In this document: piece by piece, positions 47,595 through 58,889 of the stretch
Numbering within the stretch: position 1 is the stretch's first letter
How the letters are laid out: each line of letters starts with the position of its first letter
DNA from: Leifsonia shinshuensis
GTDB taxonomy: Bacteria > Actinomycetota > Actinomycetes > Actinomycetales > Microbacteriaceae
NCBI RefSeq assembly: GCF_013410375.1
Contig: NZ_JACCFL010000001.1
Location: forward strand, 3,038,001-3,102,000
DNA length: 64,000 bases
Reading direction: 5' to 3'
Program-made: the position numbers and the translations under genes
Notes under the pieces: generated by a model
Seen by the model: only the letters and a program-made list of their open reading frames with translations
The model's database searches: none
Told to the model about the DNA's origin: nothing

Positions 47595-47836
47595 AGAGCC
47601 GTGGCTCTGAACGAGAGAGTCGGGCCGACGAGGACGCTCTACGGAACCGTTCTCGCTGGTGGCGACGCGTCCGCTCGTGCCCGACCGCAGGCGGAATCTA
47701 CTGTGCTGCCGCCACACCGGTTCCGGGCTCGGCACATCGTGTGATGCGACCGCGATCAGCGCGTCGGCCCGACTGGTATGTGGGGTCCCTCGGCGTCACG
47801 GCGCCGGGACCTGACGGGATGTCCCTTCTCTCGTTG
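47595..47836 (-). ncRNA. Candidate structured small RNA, 6S/Ms1-like rod
   Basis: Only gene-free gap above 300 bp (47573-47898). On the minus strand, TATGCT (47842-47847) would start RNA at about 47836. Helices: 47828-47835 with 47610-47617 (8 bp); 47762-47774 with 47618-47630 (13 bp, perfect); 47718-47724 with 47643-47649 (7 bp); 47708-47715 with 47659-47666 (8 bp, including a G-U possible only in the minus-strand RNA); 47691-47695 with 47670-47674. A side hairpin (47785-47810, GGTCCC/GGGACC plus GGCG/CGCC) sits between the first two. The stem-loop AGAGC-CGTG-GCTCT (47595-47608) may end it. Paired ends and a long rod recall 6S or Ms1 RNA; no family sequence was recognised. Confidence 0.45.
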
Positions 47837-47898
47837 AGGTGAGCATATCTCACTTACTGGCGCAGCACCAGGCTCTGTCGGTCTCCGCGGGAAAATCG

Positions 47899-48699
47899 TC
47901 AGCCTGCTGAGCGCAGGACCGCGCTCAGCTTGCCGGGCACGCCGATGATCTCCGGGACGACCAGGTCGAGCTCCCCCGGCCGCAACGTCGAGCGGGTCAG
48001 CTCATAGCCCTCGGCTGCCGCCCACGCCAGCAGCGCGTCGACCGACCCGAAGTCCTCGCCGTGCTCGATGAGCGCGCGCGCGAAGAGGCCCTTCGCCTGC
48101 TTGTTGAAGTGGTTGAGCGCGCGGACCGTGCCGTTCTCGTCCCGGGCGAGCACGCGCAGATAGTGCGCGTGGTCCCGGGCCGGCAGCGGCCCCAGGGCCG
48201 CGTAGCCCTCCGAGCGGAGGTCCAGGATCACGCCCTCCACGGCTGCGAGCTGCACTGCGCACGCCGCAGCCCAGCGCTTCTTGAGCGTCGGGGTCAGCCG
48301 CGAGTCGAACGAGAGGCGATACGCCGGGATCGGGTCGTCCGCACGGACCAGCCCGAGGAGGGCCGACTGCACTGCGACCGTCCGCGAGGCGAACCGCCAC
48401 TGCTCCGGGGTCAGCGACTGCGCGTCGAGCGCGTCGTAGAGGACGCCGGTGTAGCGCAGCAGGGCCGGCATCGTCGCCGCACTCCGCAGTGCGCGGTTGC
48501 GCTCGATCTCGTGCGCCTGCTTCGGTCCCAGCTTGAGCGCACGGGAGGCGGCCTCCGGAGAGGCCGAGAGCGCGACCGCATCGGCTACCACCCCGTCGCG
48601 CGTCGCCGTCAGCGCGGGGAAGCCCAGCGTCTCCAGGGCGAGCGGGACTCCGTCTCCCCCGTCGCGCTTGGTCTCGGACGGGGGCAGCAGAACGAGCAC
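47899..48699 (-). CDS. yaaA: YaaA-family peroxide-stress protein
   Basis: 266 residues. MLVLLPPSETKRDGGDG, TGVLYDALDAQSLT, PIPAYRLSFDSRLTP and NHFNKQAKGLFARALIEHG are the YaaA (DUF328) signature. In E. coli YaaA limits free iron during peroxide stress and has a DNA-binding fold. GTG start directly follows the stop of the P-loop kinase-like gene, placing it at the end of the ATP synthase transcript. Confidence 0.88.
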   Translation of the reverse strand: MLVLLPPSETKRDGGDGVPLALETLGFPALTATRDGVVADAVALSASPEAASRALKLGPKQAHEIERNRALRSAATMPALLRYTGVLYDALDAQSLTPEQWRFASRTVAVQSALLGLVRADDPIPAYRLSFDSRLTPTLKKRWAAACAVQLAAVEGVILDLRSEGYAALGPLPARDHAHYLRVLARDENGTVRALNHFNKQAKGLFARALIEHGEDFGSVDALLAWAAAEGYELTRSTLRPGELDLVVPEIIGVPGKLSAVLRSAG

Positions 48700-49257
48700 T
48701 CAGCCCACCAGGAATGCGAGCGCGGCGTCGATGTTCTCGCCGAGCGGCCGTGAGGTGTCGAGGGTCACCCGCGGGAGCGACGCCGCGGCGCCCTTCCACT
48801 CGGCGTAGTCCTCGATGCTCTGCTCCACCGCGTATGCGGCGATCAGGCCGGTGCGCTTGGCCAGGCGCTCTTCGTGCAGCTCCGGGTCGGAGCAGACCGT
48901 CTCGACGACCCGCAGCTTGACGCCGCAGCGCTCGGCCAGGTCGCGCCACTGCAGGCGCGCAGGCTCGACGGCGTTGACCGCGTCCACGACGACCGAGTGC
49001 CCGCTGACGAGCACCTGCTCGGCCATGCGCTCCGCCACCAGGTAGGCGGCGAGGCCGGTGGGCTGGTCGGAGTCGATGCCGGCCTTGAGGATCGCGGCCT
49101 CGATCGGGTCCACCGAGATCGCGGTCGCGCCGAGGCGGCCGGCGATGATCTCCGCGATGGTGGACTTGCCCGAACCGGGAAGCCCCGCCGTCACGACCAG
49201 GACGGGGACGCGGACGTCACCGAACTGCCGTTCGAGCGGGGCTTTCTGGTCGGTCAT
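48700..49257 (-). CDS. P-loop AAA/zeta-toxin-like kinase
   Basis: 185 residues. VVTAGLPGSGKSTIAEIIAG (Walker A), VSVDPIEAA-like loop, VVVDAVNAVEPARLQWRDLAE, and ERLAKRTGLIA (lid) resemble small gluconate/chloramphenicol/zeta-type kinases. Substrate unknown. The ATG is 2 bp after the atpC stop; sharing a transcript with the ATP synthase does not by itself suggest function. Confidence 0.75.
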   Translation of the reverse strand: MTDQKAPLERQFGDVRVPVLVVTAGLPGSGKSTIAEIIAGRLGATAISVDPIEAAILKAGIDSDQPTGLAAYLVAERMAEQVLVSGHSVVVDAVNAVEPARLQWRDLAERCGVKLRVVETVCSDPELHEERLAKRTGLIAAYAVEQSIEDYAEWKGAAASLPRVTLDTSRPLGENIDAALAFLVG

Positions 49258-49259
49258 GT

Positions 49260-49520
49260 TCAGACCAGCTCGGCCTGACGGGCCACGATCGTGACCGTGT
49301 TGTTCTCCACGGAGAGGAAGCCGTCGTCGGCCTGCGCCGCGATGGACTCCCCACCGTTCAGGGTCACGCGCACCTCGCCCTGGGCGAGGATGGCGAGCAG
49401 CGGCTCGTGGCCGGGCAGGATACCGATCTGCCCTTCCACGGTCCGCGCGACGACCATCTTCGCCTCGCCCGACCACACCTCGTGGTCGGCCGCGACGACG
49501 CTCACGTTGAGGACAGCCAT
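49260..49520 (-). CDS. atpC: ATP synthase epsilon subunit, short form
   Basis: 86 residues. NVSVVAADHEVWSGEAKMVV, GQIGILPGHEPLLAIL and GFLSVENNTVTIVA are the N-terminal beta-sandwich that links gamma to the c-ring. The C-terminal helical hairpin (about 45 residues in E. coli) that inhibits ATP hydrolysis is absent. The frame is intact with the next gene 2 bp away, so this is the natural end. Confidence 0.93.
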   Translation of the reverse strand: MAVLNVSVVAADHEVWSGEAKMVVARTVEGQIGILPGHEPLLAILAQGEVRVTLNGGESIAAQADDGFLSVENNTVTIVARQAELV

Positions 49521-49521
49521 G

Positions 49522-51910
<2,389 letters not shown>

Positions 51911-51936
51911 GTGTCTTCCTCAGTACCTATCCGTGC

Positions 51937-53574
51937 TCAGCGCTTCGCCTTGACGATGCGCTCCTGGTTGACGTCCTCCGTGGAGCTCGCCTCGAACTCC
52001 TCGCGTCCGACCGAGGCGAGCGGCTTGCCCTCGCCGGTCTGGAACTCGAGCTTGAACTTGTCGACCTCCTCGCCGAGCTTCGCCACGGTGTCGTCGTCGA
52101 GGACGTTCGTGTCGCGCAGGGTGGTGAGGATGTCGGTGTTGCGGCGCAGGTGGTCCAGCAGCTCGGACTCGAAGCGGAGGATGTCCTCCACCGCGACCTC
52201 GTCCAGCTTGCCGTTGGTGCCGGCCCAGATCGAGACGACCTGCTCCTCCACCGGGAACGGCGAGTACTGCGGCTGCTTGAGCAGCTCGGTGAGGCGCGCG
52301 CCGCGGGCGAGCTGGCGGCGGCTGGCCGCGTCGAGGTCGGACGCGAACATCGCGAACGCCTCGAGGGAGCGGTACTGCGCCAGCTCGAGCTTGAGCGTGC
52401 CGGAGACCTTCTTGATCGACTTGACCTGCGCGTCGCCGCCGACGCGGGAGACCGAGATGCCGACGTCGACAGCGGGACGCTGGTTGGCGTTGAACAGGTC
52501 GGACTGCAGGAAGATCTGGCCGTCGGTGATCGAGATCACGTTGGTCGGGATGTACGCCGAGACGTCGTTCGCCTTCGTCTCGATGATCGGCAGACCGGTC
52601 ATCGAGCCGGCGCCCAGCTCGTCGGAGAGCTTGGCGCAACGCTCCAGCAGGCGGGAGTGCAGGTAGAAGACGTCGCCCGGGTAGGCCTCGCGTCCCGGCG
52701 GACGGCGCAGGAGGAGGGAGACGGCGCGGTAGGCCTCGGCCTGCTTCGACAGGTCGTCGAAGATGATGAGGACGTGCTTGCCGCCGTACATCCAGTGCTG
52801 GCCGATGGCCGAGCCCGTGTAGGGGGCGAGGTACTTGAAGCCGGCCGGGTCGGAGGCCGGGGCCGCGACGATGGTGGTGTACTCCATCGCGCCGGCGTCC
52901 TCGAGCGCGCCCTTCACCGAGGCGATGGTCGAGCCCTTCTGGCCGATCGCGACGTAGATGCAGCGTACCTGCTTGTTGACGTCGCCGGACTCCCAGTTGG
53001 CCTTCTGGTTGATGATCGTGTCGATCGCGATGGCCGTCTTGCCGGTCTGACGGTCGCCGATGATGAGCTGGCGCTGACCGCGGCCGACGGGGATCATGGC
53101 GTCGATCGCCTTGATGCCGGTCTGGAGCGGCTCGTGCACCGACTTGCGCTGCATGACGCCGGGGGCCTGGAGCTCGAGCTCGCGGCGGCCCTCGGTGGCG
53201 ATCTCGCCGAGACCGTCGATCGGGTTGCCGAGCGGGTCGACCACGCGGCCGAGGTAGCCGTCGCCGACGGGGACGGAGAGGACCTCGCCGGTGCGGGTCA
53301 CCTCCATGCCCTCGACGATGTCGTCGAACTCGCCGAGGACCACGACGCCGACCTCGTTCTCGTCGAGGTTCTGCGCCAGGCCGAGGGTGCCGTCCGCGAA
53401 GCGGATGAGCTCGTTCGCCATCACGCCGGGGAGGCCCTCGACGTGCGCGATGCCGTCGGAGGCGTCGAGGACGTGTCCGACCTCGGTGGTCTCGGCCTTG
53501 GCCGGCTCGTACTTCGAGACGAAGTCCTTGAGCGCGTCCCGGATCTCATCGGGGCTGATCTGGATGTCTGCCAT
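51937..53574 (-). CDS. atpA: ATP synthase alpha subunit
   Basis: 545 residues. Non-catalytic nucleotide-binding F1 subunit. [19 protein letters not shown] (P-loop), [14 protein letters not shown] (Walker B) and [25 protein letters not shown] [19 protein letters not shown] are intact. The C-terminal 30 residues are an acidic-basic tail. Confidence 0.97.
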   Translation of the reverse strand: MADIQISPDEIRDALKDFVSKYEPAKAETTEVGHVLDASDGIAHVEGLPGVMANELIRFADGTLGLAQNLDENEVGVVVLGEFDDIVEGMEVTRTGEVLSVPVGDGYLGRVVDPLGNPIDGLGEIATEGRRELELQAPGVMQRKSVHEPLQTGIKAIDAMIPVGRGQRQLIIGDRQTGKTAIAIDTIINQKANWESGDVNKQVRCIYVAIGQKGSTIASVKGALEDAGAMEYTTIVAAPASDPAGFKYLAPYTGSAIGQHWMYGGKHVLIIFDDLSKQAEAYRAVSLLLRRPPGREAYPGDVFYLHSRLLERCAKLSDELGAGSMTGLPIIETKANDVSAYIPTNVISITDGQIFLQSDLFNANQRPAVDVGISVSRVGGDAQVKSIKKVSGTLKLELAQYRSLEAFAMFASDLDAASRRQLARGARLTELLKQPQYSPFPVEEQVVSIWAGTNGKLDEVAVEDILRFESELLDHLRRNTDILTTLRDTNVLDDDTVAKLGEEVDKFKLEFQTGEGKPLASVGREEFEASSTEDVNQERIVKAKR

Positions 53575-53608
53575 CGTTGTTCCCTATCTGGGTTTCTCTG
53601 TCGGGCGA

Positions 53609-54400
53609 TCAGCCCGCGAGCTGAAGTCGGAGTTCGGTGAGGCGCGACGCGACGCTTCCGTCGATGACGTCGTCGCCGACCTGCACGCGCAGGCCGCCGA
53701 GGATCGCCGGGTCGACGACCTCGTTGAGCTTGAGCTCGCCGTACTTCGCGGCGAGGCTCGCGCGGAGGCGCTCGGCCTGCTCGGCCGGGAGCGGCGTGGC
53801 GGTGACGACCGTGGCGATCGTCTGGCCGTACTGGGCGGCGACGATGCGCGCGGCGTCGCGGAGCGACTCGCGGATGCTGCGGCCGCGCGGCTGCAGCACG
53901 AGCTGGCGCGCGATCGCGACCGTCTGCTTCGAGGCCTTGCCCGCGAGCAGGCGCTCGGCGAGGGCCGCCTTCGCCTCGGGGTCCGCGAGCTTGCTGCGGA
54001 GCGCGAGCTCGAGCTCCGCGTCGGAGGTCACGGCGCCTCCGAACGCGAAGAGCTCGCCCGGGATGTCCACGTTGCGCGGAGCGGAGGCGGCGATCGAGCG
54101 GATGCCGAGCTCCTCGATCGCGGCGAGGACGTCGTCCTGGTCGGACCAGCGCTGGCCGGCGACGACGGTCAGCAGCTCGACGGCGGGCGCCGAGAGCGAA
54201 CCGAAGACGCGCTGCACGAGCGCGGCCTTGCCCTCGGCCGGCGCCGACGGGTCGCTGAGGACCGAACGGAGCTGGGCGGAGTCGGCGACGACTCGTCCTG
54301 CGGCGAACAGGTCTTCAGCCGTCGCCAGATCGGCCTTGGACCCGAGCCCGGCGAGCGCCTGGACGGATCGGGCCAGTGCTTCTCTGGAGGCGCTTCCCAT
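53609..54400 (-). CDS. atpH: ATP synthase delta subunit
   Basis: 263 residues, longer than the 175-180 of E. coli, as usual in actinobacteria. Peripheral stalk connector between b and alpha. ARSVQALAGLG and the C-terminal VVDPAILGGLRVQVGDDVIDGSV (last strand-helix, GGxxVxxGDxVxDGS) identify it. The start overlaps the atpF stop by 1 nt (TGATG). Confidence 0.95.
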   Translation of the reverse strand: MGSASREALARSVQALAGLGSKADLATAEDLFAAGRVVADSAQLRSVLSDPSAPAEGKAALVQRVFGSLSAPAVELLTVVAGQRWSDQDDVLAAIEELGIRSIAASAPRNVDIPGELFAFGGAVTSDAELELALRSKLADPEAKAALAERLLAGKASKQTVAIARQLVLQPRGRSIRESLRDAARIVAAQYGQTIATVVTATPLPAEQAERLRASLAAKYGELKLNEVVDPAILGGLRVQVGDDVIDGSVASRLTELRLQLAG

Positions 54401-54975
54401 CAGTTGCTCGACCCTGCCTTCTGGGCCGCGGCCTGCTGGGCGTCGCTGGACTCGAGGTCGGCCAGGAACCGGTCGACGATCGCCTGGGCCTTCTTGTCGT
54501 CCGTGAGCACCTCACCGACCACGCCGGAGGCGAGGTCGATCGCGAGCGAGCCCACCTCGCCGCGGAGCGAGACGAGCGCGCTCTGGCGCTCCGCCTCGAT
54601 CTGGGCCTGGGCGGTCGCGGTGACGCGGGCGGCCTCGGCCGTCGCGGTCTCCTTGGCCTCGGCGACGATCTTCTGACCGTCGTTGCGCGCCGTCTCGCGG
54701 ATGCGGCCGGCCTCGGCACGCGCCTCTGCGAGCTGGGCGGTGTACTCCTCCAGCAGCGCCTCGGCCTTGTGCTGAGCCTCGTCGGCCTTCGCGATGTTGC
54801 CCTCGATGGCCTCGGCACGCTCATCCAGGAGCTTCCGCATGCGCGGAAGGACCAGCCTCCAGAAGAAGAACAGGATGATGACGAAGCAGATCACCGAGCC
54901 GATGATGTCCGGCCACGCGGGGATCAGCGGGTTGTGCGTCTCCTCCGTCGCGGCGATCACGACACTGTTGAGCAT
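54400..54975 (-). CDS. atpF: ATP synthase subunit b
   Basis: 191 residues. One membrane helix (about 22-45, DIIGSVICFVIILFFFWRLVLP), then a long Ala/Glu/Arg/Lys coiled coil that forms the peripheral stalk (LLDERAEAIEGNIAKADEAQ). ATG with SD about 8 nt upstream. Coupled to atpH. Confidence 0.95.
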   Translation of the reverse strand: MLNSVVIAATEETHNPLIPAWPDIIGSVICFVIILFFFWRLVLPRMRKLLDERAEAIEGNIAKADEAQHKAEALLEEYTAQLAEARAEAGRIRETARNDGQKIVAEAKETATAEAARVTATAQAQIEAERQSALVSLRGEVGSLAIDLASGVVGEVLTDDKKAQAIVDRFLADLESSDAQQAAAQKAGSSN

Positions 54976-55010
54976 CGTTCCTCCTTACGGGAATGGATAA
55001 AGAGGACGGA

Positions 55011-55283
<273 letters not shown>

Positions 55284-56096
55284 TTAGTGTTCCTCGGCGA
55301 CTGCGAGCTGGATGTAGACACCCGTGAGCAGTGCGAAGACGTATGCCTGGAGGACGGCCACCAGGATCTCGAACAGGGAGAATGCGAACCCGAAGGCGAA
55401 GGTCACCACACCGAACAGCGACCAGAGCCCGCCCAGGGTGAAGACGAAGAACGCGGTGCCGGTGAAGAACAGCACGAGCAGCAGGTGCCCGACGACCATG
55501 TTCATCAGAAGTCGGAGCGTCAGGGTGATCGGCCGCAGGATGAACGTCGAAATGAACTCGATCGGCGTCACCAGGATGTAGAGGAACCACGGCACACCGG
55601 GCGGGAACAGCGCGTTCCGGAAGAAGTTGCCCGGGCTCTTCTTGATGCCCGCGTAGATGAACGCGATGTAGGCCGCGATCGCCAGGACGATGGGCGTCCC
55701 GATGATCGCCGTGCCCGCGATGTTCAGGAACGGGATGATGCCGGTGATGTTGAAGAACAGCACCATGAAGAAGATCGTGGTGAGCAGCGGCAGGAAGCGC
55801 CGGCCGTCCTTGCGGCCGAGCAGGTCCTCCGCGATGTTGACGCGGACGAAGTCCAGGCCCATCTCGACGACCGACTGGAACCGGCCCGGAATGAGCTTCA
55901 TCTTGCGCGTGCCGAGCCAGAAGACGAGGATCAGCGCGACGGTGGAGATGATGCGAACCAGCGTGATGCGGTTGAACTCGAGTCCGCCGATGGTGAACAG
56001 GGTGGGTGGGAAGAACTCGTTGATCGACGGGCCTTGGAAGCTTCCTCCATCGGAGCTTGCGGCCTGGACCAGCAGGTTCACAGCGTTAGCTAACAG
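55284..56096 (-). CDS. atpB: ATP synthase subunit a, probable CTG start
   Basis: 265 residues from GTG 56081, or 270 from CTG 56096. Membrane channel subunit: the essential Arg is in the helix with PITLTLRLLMNMVVGHLLL, and WFLYILVTPIEFISTFIL and ILVAVLQAYVFALLTGVYIQLA are conserved helices. AGGAG is 6 nt before the CTG but more than 20 nt before the GTG, so CTG is the better initiation site and gives an MLANAV N-terminus. No ATG, GTG or TTG fits that spacing. Confidence 0.9.
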   Translation of the reverse strand: MLANAVNLLVQAASSDGGSFQGPSINEFFPPTLFTIGGLEFNRITLVRIISTVALILVFWLGTRKMKLIPGRFQSVVEMGLDFVRVNIAEDLLGRKDGRRFLPLLTTIFFMVLFFNITGIIPFLNIAGTAIIGTPIVLAIAAYIAFIYAGIKKSPGNFFRNALFPPGVPWFLYILVTPIEFISTFILRPITLTLRLLMNMVVGHLLLVLFFTGTAFFVFTLGGLWSLFGVVTFAFGFAFSLFEILVAVLQAYVFALLTGVYIQLAVAEEH

Positions 56097-56251
56097 CGCT
56101 ATCTCCTGTTTCGGGGCGTCGAGCTGATGCTCTCGCGACGACGAACGGTGGACACCCGCGTTCGCGCGACCGGTGGTGCGTGGGCGCGTACGGGTGGGGG
56201 ATCACTGACAACTCTACAAGAGTTTTCAAGCGGTAACGAATCGGATACAGG
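56097..56251 (-). promoter_or_regulatory. Upstream region of atpB
   Basis: 155 bp between the AtpI-like gene and atpB. AACTCTACAAGAGTT (56209-56224) forms a 6-bp hairpin followed by TT on the plus strand and contains TAGAGT on the minus strand, with TTCGTT about 18 bp further up. It may be an internal promoter for the atp genes. Low certainty. Confidence 0.3.
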
Positions 56252-56746
56252 TCAGCGCTTGTCCCCCGGCAGCCGGACGTCGCTGGCGTAGGGGATGCGG
56301 GATCGGAAGACCACGATCATGTCGACCACGAGCGACCCGATCACGCCCGCGATCAGGCTCAGGAACAGCACGACGGGGTTGATCCAGGGCTGGTCGCGCA
56401 GCAGCAGCGCGAGCACGATGAAGAGCACGAACTTGACGATCCAGCCACCCAGCACGATGCCGAAGAACAGCCCGACGAACAGGTCGGAGCCGATGAAGCG
56501 GTTGGCGATCAGGATGCTGAGCGCCGTGATGCTGAGGAACACCGCAGCCATCACGGTGCCGATCAGCGCGCTCGTGACGCCGACCCAGCCGGCGAAGATT
56601 CCGCCGAGCACCATCCCGACGATCGCGATCGCCCCGGAGAGGATGAAACCGTACTTGAGCACGTCCTTCAGCACGGGCGTCGAGGTGGGCTGCTGCGGGG
56701 GCTGGTCCGGCCGCGGGGCGGGGCTTCCGTCCTGGTGGTCGGTCAT
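56252..56746 (-). CDS. AtpI-like small membrane protein of the ATP synthase operon
   Basis: 164 residues. A Pro/Gln-rich N-terminus of 30 residues, then four membrane helices (about 36-60, 64-84, 92-116 and 124-146); the third contains FVGLFFGIVLGGWIVKFVLF. The position between the mraY-like gene and atpB matches the AtpI/DUF-type protein that helps c-ring assembly or Mg2+ supply, although sequence similarity to AtpI is weak. The ATG overlaps the upstream stop by 4 bp. Confidence 0.75.
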   Translation of the reverse strand: MTDHQDGSPAPRPDQPPQQPTSTPVLKDVLKYGFILSGAIAIVGMVLGGIFAGWVGVTSALIGTVMAAVFLSITALSILIANRFIGSDLFVGLFFGIVLGGWIVKFVLFIVLALLLRDQPWINPVVLFLSLIAGVIGSLVVDMIVVFRSRIPYASDVRLPGDKR

Positions 56747-58026
56747 CGGGTCTCCTTGCTGGTGGGGTCGGCGGGGTCGTCCGGCGCCGCGTCGTCGCGG
56801 GGGCCGGGCGGGGTGGTGACGCGGAGCTGCTCGCTCGCGATGTCGAGCTGGTCGTACCGCGCCGTCTCCTCGGCCTCCTTGCTGCCGGCGGGGGCGAGCT
56901 CGGCGGCGGCCTCGTTGGCCTTGCGGCGGCTGAGCGGCGCGAGGGTGATCGCGGTGCAGATCACCAGGCCGATCGCGACGAACACGATGGCCATCCAGTA
57001 CGGGTCGAAGAAGAACAGCAGGCAGCCGATCGACAGCACAGCGGTCCACGCGTAGAAGATGAGCACGGCGTGCAGGTGGGAGTGGCCCATGTCGAGCAGC
57101 CGGTGGTGCAGGTGCTTGCGGTCGGCGCTGAACGGCGACTTCCCGGCCCGCAGGCGGCGCACCACCGCAAGGCCGAAGTCGAGCAGCGGGATGACCAGCA
57201 CGGCGAACGGGATGGTGACCGGGATGAACGCGGGCACCAGCGAGGACTTGCCCAGGGTCTGCAGCGCCTCCGGGTTGATCGTGCCGGTGACCGAGATGGC
57301 CGAGGTGGCCATCAGCAGGCCGATCAGCAGTGCGCCCGCGTCGCCCATGAACATCTTCGCCGGATGCCAGTTGAGCGGGAGGAAGCCCGCGCAGGCGCCG
57401 ACCAGGATGGCCGCGATGACGCCGGCGAGGCTGAAGTAGTTCTGCGGGCTGATGTCGCGCTGGAGCAGGTACGTGTAGACGAGGAACGTGCCGTTGGCGA
57501 TGAGCGCGACGCCGGCGACGAGGCCGTCCAGGCCGTCGATGAAGTTGATCGCGTTCATCACCAGGACGATTGCGAACAGGGTGATCACGATGCTCATCAC
57601 CGGTGAGCCGATGGTGAGGCCGCCGATCGGCAGGGAGTAGATCTGCACGCCCAGCCAGGCGACGATCCCGGCCGCGACGAACTGCCCGGCGAGCTTGGTC
57701 ATCCAGTCGAGGTCCCACAGGTCGTCGGCGACGCCGAGCACGACGATGAGGAGCGAGGCGCCGAGGATCGCGAGGATGGGACCCGCGTCGGAGAAGATCA
57801 AGGACAGCACGCCGAACTGGCTGGACAGCAGCCAGGACACCGCGAACGCCACCAGGATGCCGAGGAACATGGCGACGCCGCCGAGCCGCGGGGTCGGCCG
57901 GGTGTGCACGTCCCGCTCGCGGATCTTCGGGTAGAGCTTGAACCGCATCGCGACCCGGTAGACCACCAGGGACATCCCGAACGTGATGACGGCCGAGATG
58001 ACAGCGAGGGCGAGGAAGAGGGTCAC
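56743..58026 (-). CDS. MraY/WecA-family undecaprenyl-phosphate sugar-1-phosphate transferase
   Basis: 427 residues with 10-11 membrane helices. RDVHTRPTPRLGGVAMFLG at the start, VLGVADDLWDLDWMTKLAGQ with the Mg2+-binding DD, NAINFIDGLDGLVAGVA (NxxNxxDGxDG) and the DRKHLHHRLLDMGHSH loop (HxHHR) put it in the WecA/TagO group. It probably transfers GlcNAc-1-phosphate to decaprenyl phosphate for linkage-unit or arabinogalactan/teichoic polymer synthesis. The C-terminal 60 residues are hydrophilic. Confidence 0.88.
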   Translation of the reverse strand: MTLFLALAVISAVITFGMSLVVYRVAMRFKLYPKIRERDVHTRPTPRLGGVAMFLGILVAFAVSWLLSSQFGVLSLIFSDAGPILAILGASLLIVVLGVADDLWDLDWMTKLAGQFVAAGIVAWLGVQIYSLPIGGLTIGSPVMSIVITLFAIVLVMNAINFIDGLDGLVAGVALIANGTFLVYTYLLQRDISPQNYFSLAGVIAAILVGACAGFLPLNWHPAKMFMGDAGALLIGLLMATSAISVTGTINPEALQTLGKSSLVPAFIPVTIPFAVLVIPLLDFGLAVVRRLRAGKSPFSADRKHLHHRLLDMGHSHLHAVLIFYAWTAVLSIGCLLFFFDPYWMAIVFVAIGLVICTAITLAPLSRRKANEAAAELAPAGSKEAEETARYDQLDIASEQLRVTTPPGPRDDAAPDDPADPTSKETR

Positions 58027-58029
58027 GGC

Positions 58030-58818
58030 TCAGGTGTCCGCGGCGGCGTCGGCGCGGGCCTGGTCATCGGTCTCCGCCGCGGCGGCGGAGCCGGCGGTGT
58101 CGTCGGTGGTGTCGTCGGTGTCGGTGTCGGTGCGCTCCTCTTCCAGTGCGTCGCCGACGACGGCGCGCAGCTGCTCGGCGCTGATGACGCCGTGGCGGAG
58201 GATGCGGAGCTTGCCGGCGCCGGAGGCGAGCGCGGTCGCGTCGACGATCGTGGACGAGGAGTCCTTGCCCTCGACGCGCTCGTAGGCGGTGCCGGCCTCT
58301 CCCCCGTCGAGGTAGACCGAGACGGAGTCGCCGAGCATCGCCTCGGCCTCCGCCGCCGTGCGGGCGGCCGGGCGGCCGGTGAGGTTGGCGGAGGACACGG
58401 CGAGCGGGCCGGTCTCCGAGAGGATCTCGAGGGCGATGCGGTCCTGCGGCATGCGCAGGGCGACGGTGCCGCGGGTCTCGCCGAGGTCCCAGACCAGGGA
58501 GGGCGCGGCCGGCAGCACGATCGTGAGGCCGCCCGGCCAGAACTCCTTCACCAGGGCGTCCACCTCGGCAGGCACGTGCTCGGCCAGGGCCGCGAGGGTG
58601 GGGATGCCGGGGACGAGGACGGGCGGCGGCGACTGCCGGCCGCGCCCCTTCGCGTCCAGGAGGCGCTGCACCGCGGCCGGGCTGAAGGCGTCGGCGGCGA
58701 CCCCGTAGACGGTGTCGGTGGGGATCACGACGAGCTCGCCGCGGCCGATCGCCCCGCGGGCGAGGCGCATGCCGGTGAGCAGTTCGGAGTCGACGGAGCA
58801 GTCGTAGATGGGAGCCAT
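58030..58818 (-). CDS. L-threonylcarbamoyladenylate synthase (Sua5/YrdC family)
   Basis: 262 residues. Makes the intermediate for t6A37 on tRNA. GELVVIPTDTVYGVAADAF, LDAKGRGRQSPPPVLV (KxR motif), WPGGLTIVLPAAPSLVWDL, TVALRMPQD and LAVSSANLTGRPAA are conserved. The last 60 residues are an acidic Asp/Thr-rich tail, not a Sua5 C-terminal domain. ATG 58818 chosen: TATCAT ends about 10 nt upstream, overlapping the alternative ATG at 58830. Three bp before the mraY-like gene. Confidence 0.9.
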   Translation of the reverse strand: MAPIYDCSVDSELLTGMRLARGAIGRGELVVIPTDTVYGVAADAFSPAAVQRLLDAKGRGRQSPPPVLVPGIPTLAALAEHVPAEVDALVKEFWPGGLTIVLPAAPSLVWDLGETRGTVALRMPQDRIALEILSETGPLAVSSANLTGRPAARTAAEAEAMLGDSVSVYLDGGEAGTAYERVEGKDSSSTIVDATALASGAGKLRILRHGVISAEQLRAVVGDALEEERTDTDTDDTTDDTAGSAAAAETDDQARADAAADT

Positions 58819-58889
58819 GACGGCACCCATGATAGTTGAGCGACCGCAAGGTTCTCTGCGACCGCGCCCCGGGCGGGATACTGGTGGCG

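Noticed and set aside
47595-47836. RNase P RNA, tmRNA or SRP RNA at the structured gap
   Set aside because: None of the universal sequences (GAGGAAAGTCC, the tmRNA acceptor with GTTCGAATCC, GGAAGCAGCC) was found on either strand.
47573-47898. Insertion sequence remnant in the same gap
   Set aside because: The inverted repeats are nested and internal, not terminal with a transposase between them, and no target duplication was seen.
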